DNA from: PMP191F sp047602185
GTDB taxonomy: Bacteria > Bacteroidota > Bacteroidia > Chitinophagales > Chitinophagaceae
Direction: 5' to 3'
Length of the DNA stretch: 64,000 nucleotides
Assembly (NCBI GenBank): GCA_047602185.1
Contig: JASGHY010000001.1
Coordinates: 3,596,001 to 3,660,000, forward strand
In this document: piece by piece, positions 17,653 through 26,808 of the stretch
Layout: the number at the start of each line of letters is the position of its first letter
Numbering within the stretch: the stretch's first letter is position 1
The notes under the pieces: model-generated
Databases searched by the model: none
Seen by the model: only the letters and a program-made list of their open reading frames with translations
Told to the model about the DNA's origin: nothing
Made by a program: the position numbers and the translations under genes

Positions 17653-19887
17653 ATGAACGACATAAAAAAAAGTCCGCTGCAAACATTGGGATACAATTTC
17701 ATCCCGGCACAATACCTGCCCAAAGGAAAGGATGAATACTACCTGAGAAATGAGCAGAATAAAAGCGGCATCCAATATCGCCATCTTACAGCATACGAAA
17801 TTGAAGTACTGGTACGCAATCGTAATACATCAGATGACTGGAACAAAATACTGGTGTCTGATGCATTCAATCCTGAACTGGTACAACATTGTAAGTTTTA
17901 CGGTCTTGTACGTATTGGTAAGCTGGAACCATACTATCTCGAATTTCACAACCTGAAAAGACCAGTTGGTCTGTATAACAGTACTATTATCAGTTGCGAC
18001 TTTGGCGATAACGTGGTAGTAGACAACGTTAACTACATTTCGCACTATATCACCGGTAATGAAGTAATACTGGTAAACACCAATGAGATTGCCACTACCG
18101 ATCATGCGAAATTTGGCAATGGTTTTTTGAAAGAAGGCGAGCAGGAAAACATACGCATCTGGCTGGAAGTATGTAATGAAAATGGTGGTCGCAAGGTGAT
18201 CCCCTTCAACGGCATGTTGCCTGGAGATGCCTGGCTGTGGACCCAATACAGGGATGATGAGGTATTACAGGAAAAACTGAAAGACTTCACTGAAAACCAG
18301 TTCGACAAACGCCGGGGCTACTATGGCACTATCGGCGACAGAACGGTTATCAAGAACTGCCGCATTGTAAAAGATGTAAAGATCGGCAGTGACGCTTACC
18401 TGAAAGGAGCCAATAAGATCAAGAATGTTACGATCAACTCTTCAGCCGAAGCAAAATCGCAGGTAGGCGAAGGTTGTGAACTGGTAAACGGGATCATCGG
18501 TTATGGCTGCCGCGTGTTTTATGGCGTAAAGGCCGTACGCTTTTTCCTGGCTTCACATTCACAGTTAAAGTATGGAGCACGTCTTATTAACTCATACCTG
18601 GGCGATAATTCCACGATCTCCTGTTGCGAAGTATTGAACTCACTGATCTTTCCTGCACACGAACAACACCATAATAACTCGTTCCTCTGCGCATCGCTGA
18701 TCCAGGGACAAAGTAATATGGCAGCCGGGGCAACAATTGGCTCCAATCACAACTCACGCAGCCCGGATGGAGAACTGGTTGCAGGTCGTGGATTCTGGCC
18801 GGGCCTCTGTGTAAGCCTCAAACACAATTCAAAATTTGCATCTTATACCATCCTGGCAAAAGGCGATTATCCTGCTGAATTGAATATACCCCTCCCTTTT
18901 GCACTTGTAAGCAATGATGTTCACAACAACCAGTTGACGGTAATGCCGGGCTATTGGTTTATGTACAACATGTATGCACTGGCGCGTAATTCGTGGAAAT
19001 ATACGGATCGGGATAAACGCATCAATAAAACCCAGCCACTGGAATTTAACTTCCTGGCACCGGATACCGTTAACGAGATCATTCGGTCTATTACATTACT
19101 GCAACTGTATACAGGTAAGGCTTTGTTACAGCAGCAGGGATCACGTAAAAAAATAAGCGACGAAGATGCGATAGCTGCCGGTAAACAAGTACTGGAAAAT
19201 AATGATCCTGTTGTAAGTACGCTATCGATCACTGCTGAAGGCTTAGAGAACAGCCGCAGACAGGTTAAGATCATCAAAGTGCAGCAATGCTACCAGTTAT
19301 TTAAAAAGCTGGTAACCCTTTATGCAGTACAACAATTGCGGGAATACATCAGTAGCACTAATCCAAAGAACTTAGCACAGTTGCAGGAAGGCCTTCCGAC
19401 AGCAACAGCTTTAAGTGAATGGGCTAATGCGGGAGGACAACTGATCAGGCAAACTGAAATTGAAAAGCTGATCAGGAATGTACATACAGGCAGAGTAAAA
19501 TCGTGGAACGACATTCACCTGTTCTATAAAGAACAAGGAAATAATTATACCAGGGAAAAACTGGCTCATGCCATGAGTGCATTAAAGATCACACATGGTA
19601 TTTCTCTCAGGAAAGCTGCACCCGAAGTATTGCACCAGCTATTCTCGCAAAGCATTGCTACCCGCGAATGGATTGCAAAGGGGATCTATGAATCAAGAGC
19701 CAAAGATTACAAGAATCCTTTCCGTAAAATGGTGTACAACAGCCAGGAGTCTATGGAAAAGGTAGTGGGCAAATTATCTGAAAATTCCTTTATTAAGCAG
19801 GAGCAAAAAAGCCTGCAGGTTTATAAAAAAGAGATCAATCAGCTTATCGGTAAATTAAAACTAGCCGGTAAGGCCATTGCAGTATAG
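17653..19887 (+). CDS. DUF4954-family protein with left-handed beta-helix
   Basis: Cytoplasmic protein of 744 residues matching the Bacteroidota DUF4954 family. Hexapeptide-like repeats run through about residues 115-160 and 232-375 (for example DRTVIKNCRIVKDVKIGSD and GEGCELVNGIIGYGCRVF). They indicate a left-handed parallel beta-helix like that of GlmU or LpxA acyl/nucleotidyl transferases. A conserved GSNHNSRSPDGELVAGRGFW segment follows and may form the active or ligand site. The C-terminal 300 residues are helical. Position after glmS hints at amino-sugar metabolism, but this is inference only. The family has no established reaction. Confidence 0.88.
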   Translation: MNDIKKSPLQTLGYNFIPAQYLPKGKDEYYLRNEQNKSGIQYRHLTAYEIEVLVRNRNTSDDWNKILVSDAFNPELVQHCKFYGLVRIGKLEPYYLEFHNLKRPVGLYNSTIISCDFGDNVVVDNVNYISHYITGNEVILVNTNEIATTDHAKFGNGFLKEGEQENIRIWLEVCNENGGRKVIPFNGMLPGDAWLWTQYRDDEVLQEKLKDFTENQFDKRRGYYGTIGDRTVIKNCRIVKDVKIGSDAYLKGANKIKNVTINSSAEAKSQVGEGCELVNGIIGYGCRVFYGVKAVRFFLASHSQLKYGARLINSYLGDNSTISCCEVLNSLIFPAHEQHHNNSFLCASLIQGQSNMAAGATIGSNHNSRSPDGELVAGRGFWPGLCVSLKHNSKFASYTILAKGDYPAELNIPLPFALVSNDVHNNQLTVMPGYWFMYNMYALARNSWKYTDRDKRINKTQPLEFNFLAPDTVNEIIRSITLLQLYTGKALLQQQGSRKKISDEDAIAAGKQVLENNDPVVSTLSITAEGLENSRRQVKIIKVQQCYQLFKKLVTLYAVQQLREYISSTNPKNLAQLQEGLPTATALSEWANAGGQLIRQTEIEKLIRNVHTGRVKSWNDIHLFYKEQGNNYTREKLAHAMSALKITHGISLRKAAPEVLHQLFSQSIATREWIAKGIYESRAKDYKNPFRKMVYNSQESMEKVVGKLSENSFIKQEQKSLQVYKKEINQLIGKLKLAGKAIAV

Positions 19888-19932
19888 CATCCGGCTAAGC
19901 CAGCATGGTAACGATCACTTCTACTTCACTAC

Positions 19933-19970
19933 ATAAAAAAACTCCTGCCAGGTGGCAGGAGTTTTTTTGT
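19933..19970. terminator. Bidirectional terminator
   Basis: Stem ACTCCTGCCA / TGGCAGGAGT flanked by A-run on the left and T-run on the right. It lies between convergent genes ending at 19887 and 19997 and can serve both. Confidence 0.85.
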
Positions 19971-19996
19971 AACCAAACTTTATTGTCAAACTTGTT

Positions 19997-22420
19997 CTAT
20001 TGCTTGATAAATCTGAAAGTACCTACACGCTCATCATTCATGTAACCAACTACCTGGTAAGTGCCTGCAGAAAGAGAAGACAGGTTCATCCATACTTCCT
20101 GGTTACTGCTGTTGCTGATACCGGCCAGTTGCTGATATACAATTCTGCCCTGGATATCGCTTACAACCAGTTGTAATGTGCCTTTTTCAGAAGAAGATAC
20201 ATTCAGTCTTGCACGATCCTGAACAATGGTAGGCATCATAGCTGTCATCAGCACACCTTTTGCACCATTCATCAGTACAATGATCTTGCTTAGTTTATAT
20301 GAACCATCCTGGTCATACATCTGCAAACGGTAATAGATGTTGCCGGTTGGCAGGCTGTTATCAGTAAAGCTGTAATCAGTTTTCTGGTCAACCGCATTTA
20401 CAGAACCTATAGCTGAGAAGTTAACACCATCCAGTGAACGAAGAACACCAAATTTCACAGGCGTGCTATTCTCTGAAATATTCCAGCTTAGCAAGGCACT
20501 GGAAGTAGTTTGCTTTTTAACACTGAAGTCCAGCAGATCAATTGGCAGGGTTGAGTTATTACCATAACCAAATGTAAAATAGCCAGTAAGGAAATTACTG
20601 ATATCATCAGAGACTACCGAACCCGTGGTAGCTGCAGCTGGAAGTGTAGTACCTACCCCGTTATTGGCATTTTTCCAATGCGAAATAGTAGCATACTGCG
20701 CTACGGTAATCAAGGAGCCCGGAGTAGCATTGGATACTGCACCATCCTGCAGGGTCAGCTTTACAGCAGCATTAGAACCTGAAACGCGATTAATATACCA
20801 GTATTGAGTATTTGAAACACCGTCAACGGTACCGTTGGTAGTAAGATTACTGTAGGCTGTTCTAAAATACTCAGAAATATAAGTGGAGGCGCCGGTGCTT
20901 GCAGGAATCACTTCTGCATACCTGTAAACTCCGGATTTACCTGTGGGGAATCTATAAGCAGTTGCAGCATTGGTAACACGCGCAACAGGACCACTTACAT
21001 ACCCTGCATTAGAAACACCATTTACTACCGTATTATCAGTGTTGCTGGGGTTATTTATTGTAAGGTAGTTGATAAGTGTAGTATTAAGATTCCCTTTATT
21101 GGTTGAGTTCCAGCTTATTTTACCTACCGTTACAGGTGAGGTCAAAGTAACACCTGCACTATTGTTTATTCGTAATGTAACTGCGTGGCCAGCATTATCA
21201 ATGGCACTGGAAGAAGTGATGGTTTGAGCTGAAGTGCCATTCATTTCCACTACATACAACTCATTGGCAGTACTGGTAGCAGGATGATTGCTGGTAAATG
21301 TTCCGCCGGTATGATTAATATTACCTTTAATCTTAAGCGCAACAGTATTTGTTGGTGTTCCCAGTCCATTATAATCACGAAGCGAGAATATGCCACCGGA
21401 AAGGTTAAAATTACCGTTTACCTGCAGTGTATAAGGTACATCGGGAGATGCATTTACAAATGTAAGTGCAGAAGAGCCACTGATATTTAAATTACCGCTT
21501 ACAATATAATCTATCGGATCAGAAAGCCCTGAATTAAGGGCGAGTGACAATACCTTGTTATTTGTATTTAATACGCTCATATTGCCCTGAACAAGGAAAT
21601 CCTGGGGCAGGTTCCACTGGGCATCAGCACTCATACCTGCACAGTTGTAGATCAGGTTGCCAACCAATGCAGTATTGCCTACTGAATTATTCATGACAGG
21701 TACAATTGTTTCAACACCTGTTACACTTACAGTAGAAGCAGCATTCCAGTTGGCACTGGGTGTACCACCTCCATCGCAATTCAGAATATAAAAAGAGCCA
21801 CTGTTAAAAGTAATATAGCCACTGCCATTGGGTGATTCAGGCGTAGCAGTATAATCGCTGTTCAATGAAATGGTACCATTTACCTGCAGGTCATTACCCT
21901 GACCTGTAGTACCAGGCATTGAAAAATAAGCAAAACCATCATCGCTGGGATCTGATGTAGCTCCCGGTACCCCGGAAAACGCCCAGGTACCATTTATGAC
22001 TCCTTTGGCAGCATTAGCAAACACTACCTGGAAGGCTGCGTTACCAACGCCAGCACTATCAGTCAATGTACTTCCTGTTGCTATTTCCAATGCGCGGGAT
22101 GAAGTGGAGGTGCTGGTAAGCGTTATTACAACATTGCCGGAGGTATAGAGTCTAACGGCAGAGGTAGTTGTAACACCAACACTTAAACGATTAAGACTGA
22201 ACGATGCAATGTCCACATTAACAACTGCATTTTTATCGAAAACCGCATTAAAACTGGTGCTGTTGGGAACAGTTGCTCCACCACTACCACCTGCTGTGGC
22301 TGACCAGTTATTAACGTCATTCCAGTTTCCATTGGTACCTATCCAATACCTGTTTGTCTGTGCAAATGAAGCAGCGGTACAGCTGAGTAAGCACGCTACA
22401 GCCAAGTAGAATTTCTTCAT
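19997..22420 (-). CDS. Secreted protein with T9SS type A sorting domain
   Basis: Exported protein of 807 residues. It has the signal peptide MKKFYLAVACLLSCTAASFAQ, then a long threonine/serine/asparagine-rich beta-repeat region starting with YWIGTNGNWNDVNNWS, a motif common at the start of Bacteroidota surface proteins. A segment near residue 630 (LPIDLLDFSVKKQTTSSALL) and a following fibronectin-like module lead into the C-terminal Por_Secre_tail domain (about 720-807; SDIQGRIVYQ, LSAGTYQV, GTFRFIKQ). The tail directs export and surface attachment by the type IX system. No catalytic motif is seen; adhesion or matrix function is a guess. Confidence 0.88.
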   Translation of the reverse strand: MKKFYLAVACLLSCTAASFAQTNRYWIGTNGNWNDVNNWSATAGGSGGATVPNSTSFNAVFDKNAVVNVDIASFSLNRLSVGVTTTSAVRLYTSGNVVITLTSTSTSSRALEIATGSTLTDSAGVGNAAFQVVFANAAKGVINGTWAFSGVPGATSDPSDDGFAYFSMPGTTGQGNDLQVNGTISLNSDYTATPESPNGSGYITFNSGSFYILNCDGGGTPSANWNAASTVSVTGVETIVPVMNNSVGNTALVGNLIYNCAGMSADAQWNLPQDFLVQGNMSVLNTNNKVLSLALNSGLSDPIDYIVSGNLNISGSSALTFVNASPDVPYTLQVNGNFNLSGGIFSLRDYNGLGTPTNTVALKIKGNINHTGGTFTSNHPATSTANELYVVEMNGTSAQTITSSSAIDNAGHAVTLRINNSAGVTLTSPVTVGKISWNSTNKGNLNTTLINYLTINNPSNTDNTVVNGVSNAGYVSGPVARVTNAATAYRFPTGKSGVYRYAEVIPASTGASTYISEYFRTAYSNLTTNGTVDGVSNTQYWYINRVSGSNAAVKLTLQDGAVSNATPGSLITVAQYATISHWKNANNGVGTTLPAAATTGSVVSDDISNFLTGYFTFGYGNNSTLPIDLLDFSVKKQTTSSALLSWNISENSTPVKFGVLRSLDGVNFSAIGSVNAVDQKTDYSFTDNSLPTGNIYYRLQMYDQDGSYKLSKIIVLMNGAKGVLMTAMMPTIVQDRARLNVSSSEKGTLQLVVSDIQGRIVYQQLAGISNSSNQEVWMNLSSLSAGTYQVVGYMNDERVGTFRFIKQ

Positions 22421-22641
22421 ACTAAGTTTGATTATTTACAAGAAATGCACAGGAGATGGATTCCAGAGGTTTTATGTAGGAATCAGCTTGTTGTGGTCAG
22501 TGTCCAGTCTGTTCAGGGCACCAATATACGACTAATCGCAAATACATGCAAATACTGTGAATAATATGAATATCCACAGTACATTTCCGATGAAAAATCA
22601 CTTTCCGATCAAGATTAACCCTGTAAAGTTCCCCGCCCTTT

Positions 22642-23958
22642 TTACTTTTTACGGAAGAACAGGCGAACCGGCACTCCCTTGAACATAAAGTGCTGACGCA
22701 ATTGATTTTCAAGGTAATTCTTATATGGCTGTTTCACATCGTCAGGGTAATTACAGAAAAAAGCAAACGACGGAACGTGCGTAGGCAACTGGGTTACATA
22801 CTTTATACGGATAGGGTTTCCACGAACCACTGGTGGATGGTAAGACTCGATAGCTTTCAGCATTACTTCGTTCAGTTCGGAAGTAGGCACCCTACGCTGC
22901 CTGTTCTCGTACACCTGTAGCGCCATCTCTATAGCCTTATGGATACGTAGCTTTTCTTTGGCTGAAATGAAGATAACAGGTACATCAGTAAAGGGAGCAA
23001 TACGTTTTTTCAGTTCCTCTTCATAATCACGGGCTGTATTGGTGGCTTTTTCCATTACATCCCATTTATTTACCAGTATCACGATACCCTTGCCCTTGCG
23101 TGAGGCCAGGCTAAAGATATTGAGATCCTGGGCTGTAATGCCTTTTTCAGCATCCAGCACCAGCATGCAGATATCAGCCTCATCCATTGCCTTGATAGCA
23201 CGTATAACTGAGTAAAACTCAAGATCTTCCTCCACTTTCGTTTTGCGGCGGATACCTGCAGTATCAATCAGCACAAACTCTTTCTGGAAGAGGTTGTAAT
23301 GAGTATGGATGGTATCACGCGTAGTACCAGCTATATCGCTAACGATGGTACGCTCCTGCCCTATAAGGGCATTCAGCAGCGAGGATTTACCCACATTAGG
23401 TTGCCCGATGATGGCAAACTTGGGGACAGGGACTGCATCTCCGGCATCCTCATCCGTAACATCGGGTAACAGCCCGGTGATAGCGTCGAGTAATTCGCCC
23501 GTTCCACTACCAGACATAGAGGAAAGGAAGAAAATATTATCAAACCCAAGACCGTAAAACTCGGTTGCTTCCAGCAAACGGTCGTGGTTATCTACTTTAT
23601 TCACTACAAGATACACAGGTTTGGCAGTGCGACGTAAAACATCGGCCATTGCTTCATCCAGGTCGGTAATACCGGTAGCTGCATCGACCATAAAGATGAT
23701 GGCATTGGCTTCCTCAACGGCAATCATTACCTGTTTGCCTATCTCTCTTTCAAAAATGTCTTCGCTACGGGGAACAAAACCGCCTGTATCGATGAGGTTA
23801 AAGCTTTTTCCGTTCCACTCAGCTACACCGTATTGACGGTCGCGGGTCACACCGCTTACATCATCTACAATAGCCTTTCGCTGCTCCAGCAAACGGTTAA
23901 AAAAAGTGCTTTTGCCTACATTCGGTCTTCCTACTATAGCAACTGTAAATCCTGCCAT
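22642..23958 (-). CDS. der: Ribosome-biogenesis GTPase Der (EngA)
   Basis: Cytoplasmic GTPase of 438 residues for 50S subunit assembly, with the diagnostic double G domain. G-domain 1 begins GRPNVGKSTFF (10-20) with DTGG and NKVD. G-domain 2 begins GQPNVGKSS (185-193) with DTAGIRRK and NKWD. A KH-like C-terminal domain ends FKGVPVRLFFRKK. It lies 15 bp downstream of era and is probably co-transcribed with it. Confidence 0.97.
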   Translation of the reverse strand: MAGFTVAIVGRPNVGKSTFFNRLLEQRKAIVDDVSGVTRDRQYGVAEWNGKSFNLIDTGGFVPRSEDIFEREIGKQVMIAVEEANAIIFMVDAATGITDLDEAMADVLRRTAKPVYLVVNKVDNHDRLLEATEFYGLGFDNIFFLSSMSGSGTGELLDAITGLLPDVTDEDAGDAVPVPKFAIIGQPNVGKSSLLNALIGQERTIVSDIAGTTRDTIHTHYNLFQKEFVLIDTAGIRRKTKVEEDLEFYSVIRAIKAMDEADICMLVLDAEKGITAQDLNIFSLASRKGKGIVILVNKWDVMEKATNTARDYEEELKKRIAPFTDVPVIFISAKEKLRIHKAIEMALQVYENRQRRVPTSELNEVMLKAIESYHPPVVRGNPIRIKYVTQLPTHVPSFAFFCNYPDDVKQPYKNYLENQLRQHFMFKGVPVRLFFRKK

Positions 23959-23973
23959 AAACTGCTGTAATTT

Positions 23974-24843
23974 TTAATGGTATCCGTACTCTTTCAACAT
24001 ATAATCATTATCGCGCCATTTGGGCCGCACTTTCACAAACAGTTCAAGAAACACTTTTTGTCCAATGAACTGTTCAATGTCTTTGCGTGCCTCCGTACCT
24101 AATTGACGGATCATTTTACCTTTTTCACCCAGTAAAATGGCTTTTTGGGTTTCGCGCTGCACAATGATATCGGCAACAATTTTTACCAGTGTTGCCTTTT
24201 CTTTAAATTCTGTAACTATTACTGTTGTGTGATAGGGTATTTCTTCTTCGTATAAATGGAAAACCTTTTCACGTATCATTTCTGCCACAAAAAAACGGGT
24301 GGGCAGATCTGTCATTTCATCTTTGTCAAAAAAAGGCATGCCTTCAGGCAACAACTTCACAATAGCCTGCAGCAGCTCTTTTACCTGCGTACCTTTAAGC
24401 GCCGATATGCCAATCACTTCCCTGCAATAAGATTGTGCCTTAAAGAAGCTAAATACGGCTTCCTTTTTATCAGCATTGGCAGTATCTGTTTTATTTACCA
24501 CTACGATAGCCGGGGCTTTCATCCGCAGGTTGGTAAAAATAGCATGCGCTTCTTCCAGGTTATCATTAATGTCTACCAGCAGTACAGCCACATCAGTATC
24601 TTCTATCGCCTGCCTCACTGCATACATCATTTTTTCGTGCAGCTTGTACTTTGGTTCAATGATGCCGGGTGTATCAGAAAAGATTACCTGGTAGTCATCT
24701 TCTGTAATAATTCCCTTGATGCGGTGGCGCGTAGTTTGTACTTTGGGGGATACAATAGCCAGCTTTTCTCCCAGCAAAGCGTTGAGGAGAGTGCTTTTCC
24801 CAGCATTGGGTCGCCCTATAATACTTACAAAACCCGATTTCAT
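23974..24843 (-). CDS. era: GTPase Era
   Basis: 16S rRNA-binding GTPase of 289 residues required for 30S maturation. The G domain has GRPNAGKSTLL (G1, 10-20), DTPG (G3), NKTD (G4) and a conserved switch QTTRHRIKGI. The C-terminal KH domain (about 195-285) has ILGEKGKMIRQLGTEAR-type GxxG. First gene of the era-der operon; divergent from the initiator tRNA. Confidence 0.97.
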   Translation of the reverse strand: MKSGFVSIIGRPNAGKSTLLNALLGEKLAIVSPKVQTTRHRIKGIITEDDYQVIFSDTPGIIEPKYKLHEKMMYAVRQAIEDTDVAVLLVDINDNLEEAHAIFTNLRMKAPAIVVVNKTDTANADKKEAVFSFFKAQSYCREVIGISALKGTQVKELLQAIVKLLPEGMPFFDKDEMTDLPTRFFVAEMIREKVFHLYEEEIPYHTTVIVTEFKEKATLVKIVADIIVQRETQKAILLGEKGKMIRQLGTEARKDIEQFIGQKVFLELFVKVRPKWRDNDYMLKEYGYH

Positions 24844-24851
24844 AACTGCTG

Positions 24852-24859
24852 CAAAGGTA
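24852..24859 (-). promoter_or_regulatory. -7 box for the era-der operon
   Basis: On the minus strand TACCTTTG fits TAnnTTTG and stands 8 bases before the era ATG. No TTTG is found at the -33 position. Confidence 0.4.
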
Positions 24860-24874
24860 GAAGAATAAAATTTG

Positions 24875-24906
24875 TTTGGTGGTAAAGATATATACCTTTA
24901 TCTTTG
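24875..24906 (+). promoter_or_regulatory. Promoter for the initiator tRNA
   Basis: TTTG at 24875-24878, 20 bases, then TATCTTTG at 24899-24906. It is a good Bacteroidota promoter, about 85 bases ahead of the mature tRNA and divergent from era. Confidence 0.55.
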
Positions 24907-24991
24907 CACCCCGCAACGGACGAAGAGAGGGAACAGAAAGTAAAAAATCTGTTTAAGTTCTTAAAAAATTGACTTGATAAACTCATTATAT

Positions 24992-25063
<72 letters not shown>

Positions 25064-25070
25064 CTACAAG

Positions 25071-25098
25071 AAGGTTCCTCAAAAGGGAACCTTTTTTG
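25071..25098 (+). terminator. tRNA terminator, first copy
   Basis: AAGGTTCC-TCAAAAG-GGAACCTT with a T-run. The same hairpin recurs after the decayed tRNA copy at 25220-25247. Confidence 0.85.
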
Positions 25099-25142
25099 TT
25101 TTCCGCAATACCACTTCAATTGAACCTTTTTGTTTTTTGCAT

Positions 25143-25212
25143 TGAACAGCGGTAGTTCGTCGGGCTCATATCCGCCAGCAGGCGGACGAAAGTTCGATCC
25201 TTGCCCGCGCAA
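25143..25212 (+). pseudogene. Decayed tandem copy of tRNA-fMet
   Basis: The sequence from GAACAGCGGTAG to CCTTGCCCGCGCAA is a clear copy of the neighbouring initiator tRNA. The 5' acceptor strand is gone, so no acceptor stem can form. From the anticodon loop onward, 14 bases are replaced by about 20 that contain the palindrome TCCGCCAGCAGGCGGA. The downstream terminator is copied as well. This is a tandem duplication followed by decay and probably a small palindrome insertion. Confidence 0.85.
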
Positions 25213-25219
25213 CAACAAG

Positions 25220-25247
25220 AAGGTTCCTCAAAAGGGAACCTTTTTTA
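25220..25247 (+). terminator. tRNA terminator, second copy
   Basis: Repeat of the AAGGTTCC...GGAACCTT hairpin with a T-run, duplicated together with the decayed tRNA. Confidence 0.75.
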
Positions 25248-25380
25248 TTTTCTTCCTTTCCCGGAAATAAATTACTTGTCCGAAATCACTCCACTTCGCT
25301 TTTCATACTTTATTAATCAGAAAGGAAATTTTAACTTTCATTGAGCAAGCGTTCTTATTACCATAACCAAAACTAATATT

Positions 25381-25836
25381 ATGCGCACCCTGTTCATAAC
25401 CCTCTCAATGCTTAGTATCGGTTTTTCACTTTACGCACAAGCCGGTAAAACGACTTATAATAAAGCATTGGCAGATTCTTTAGGTGCTGATGAATATGGA
25501 ATGAAAATGTATGTTTTCGTCATTCTTAAGTCCGGAACAGCAAAAGTTGATAAAGCAACCAGCGACAGCCTGTTTGGCGGCCATATGCAAAACATCAATA
25601 GACTGGCACAGGCAGGTAAACTGGTAGTAGCCGGGCCTTTCGGGAAAAATGATAAAGACTTTCGCGGCCTTTTTATTCTAAACGCTAAAACAACGGAAGA
25701 AGCACAACAACTATTGAATACCGATCCGGCTATTAAAGCTCATTTGCTGGAACCCGAACTGGTTCCCTGGTACGGCTCTGCCGCATTGCCGATGTACCTG
25801 CCCTACCACGAAAAGGTTGCAAAGACGAGCTTCTAA
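25381..25836 (+). CDS. Exported YciI-like (YCII-domain) protein
   Basis: A 151-residue protein with signal peptide MRTLFITLSMLSIGFSLYAQ. The body (about 40-130) follows the YCII ferredoxin-like fold: MKMYVFVILKSG, GGHMQNINRLAQAGKLVVAGPFG, FRGLFILNAKTTEEAQQLL. The His in GGHM is the residue proposed as catalytic in YciI relatives. YciI proteins are small dimers of uncertain reaction. A signal peptide is less usual and points to a periplasmic role. A weak terminator follows. Confidence 0.82.
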   Translation: MRTLFITLSMLSIGFSLYAQAGKTTYNKALADSLGADEYGMKMYVFVILKSGTAKVDKATSDSLFGGHMQNINRLAQAGKLVVAGPFGKNDKDFRGLFILNAKTTEEAQQLLNTDPAIKAHLLEPELVPWYGSAALPMYLPYHEKVAKTSF

Positions 25837-25880
25837 GCCAGAATGATCATATGGCTATGATAACAAGGAGACATCCTGAA

Positions 25881-25912
25881 TAAAACCGTTTTGTGTTGGT
25901 GGTTTTGTTTTT
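25881..25912 (+). terminator. Probable terminator after the YciI-like gene
   Basis: AAAACC-n13-GGTTTT followed by GTTTTT. The stem is short, so confidence is moderate. It lies between convergent genes. Confidence 0.45.
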
Positions 25913-25923
25913 AATTCCGGGAA

Positions 25924-26295
25924 TTAGGGATGAAGATATTTATTCATTCCCTCCTTGTTTAAGAGAGCGTAATCAATGGCAGTTCTTATAAAATCATTAA
26001 GAGAAAGATTATGCAATGCTGCAAAAACAGCGGCTTCTTTATGCAGTTCTGTTCCAATCCGAACATTAAAAGAGCCTTTGTATGTTTTATTGGGTTCTTT
26101 TCCTACTTCTTTACAGGTTTCAAGGTAATCTTCAATTGCATCCCGGAATGATTTTTTTAGCTCTTTTACAGAAGCACCTTCAAAACTAATCAGATCATTG
26201 ATACCAAGCACTTTGCCATAAAACACTTCATCTTCTGCACTAAAATTAACAGAAGCTATATAATCTTTATATTGTAACACATCATTCATTTTCAA
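25924..26295 (-). CDS. hicB: HicB-family antitoxin
   Basis: Antitoxin of 123 residues. The N-terminal HicB fold (about 1-70) contains VFYGKVLGINDLISFEG, in which the usual hydrolase-like core is recognisable. It is followed by a ribbon-helix-helix-like C-terminus (about 75-115; SFNVRIGTELHKEAAVFAAL, LNDFIRTAIDYAL) expected to bind operator DNA. The gene overlaps the toxin stop by 14 bases, so the order is toxin then antitoxin, as is usual for hicAB. Confidence 0.88.
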   Translation of the reverse strand: MKMNDVLQYKDYIASVNFSAEDEVFYGKVLGINDLISFEGASVKELKKSFRDAIEDYLETCKEVGKEPNKTYKGSFNVRIGTELHKEAAVFAALHNLSLNDFIRTAIDYALLNKEGMNKYLHP

Positions 26296-26545
26296 GAAAT
26301 CCCTTTTCGTTTAAATATTCAATTACTTGTTTCAGAGCATACTCTTTTACAATGTTTCCGGGATGAGGCTTATGTAGCAATATGATGTTATTCTTTTTAT
26401 CTGCAAATTTCCTTCTTGAGCCTCCGGTTTTCCCTTTTTTCAACTCTTCAAAACCAAACTGTCCCAGAATTTTAGCGAGTTCTTCCCAGGTAAAATCCCT
26501 TGGCACAGATAGCAAGCGCTGCAATAGTTTTTCCGTTTTGGACAT
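26282..26545 (-). CDS. hicA: HicA-family mRNA-interferase toxin
   Basis: An 87-residue protein with the HicA double-stranded-RNA-binding-like fold. The signature GKTGGSRRKF ... NIILLHKPHPGNIVKEY is clear. The histidine that many HicA proteins have in a GSHxxF motif is arginine here (GSRRKF), with histidines instead in LHKPHP, so this belongs to a divergent subgroup. It should cleave mRNA when HicB is lost. First gene of the hicAB operon. Confidence 0.86.
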   Translation of the reverse strand: MSKTEKLLQRLLSVPRDFTWEELAKILGQFGFEELKKGKTGGSRRKFADKKNNIILLHKPHPGNIVKEYALKQVIEYLNEKGFLENE

Positions 26546-26654
26546 GCTTCAATACAATTAGTTTAAAACAATTTGGTTGAGCCATACAATGATGTTTTTT
26601 CATTTTGCAAAGAGATGTCAGGATAAACATAGTCACATTTTAGAAGGGAGCATA

Positions 26655-26679
26655 ATTGCAACTATATTTTAGTTGCAAT
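26655..26679. repeat. 10-bp perfect inverted repeat
   Basis: ATTGCAACTA-TATTT-TAGTTGCAAT lies between hicAB and the ggt gene. There is no T-run, so an operator site or a small structured element is more likely than a terminator. It is about 110 bp upstream of the hicA start and 130 bp upstream of ggt. Confidence 0.5.
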
Positions 26680-26808
26680 ATAATCAAATATTCTCATACC
26701 CTAGGAACTCCTTTCCTCCCTTTTCCCAAATTTTTCTGTCAAATCATCCCTATTTTCCCTTCTGTGTCGTCTTAATTAACTTTACGTATACCATTTTCAA
26801 TCTGTCAC

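Noticed and set aside
25143..25212. A second functional tRNA-Met
   Set aside because: The acceptor 5' strand is missing and the anticodon arm is disrupted by an inserted palindrome.
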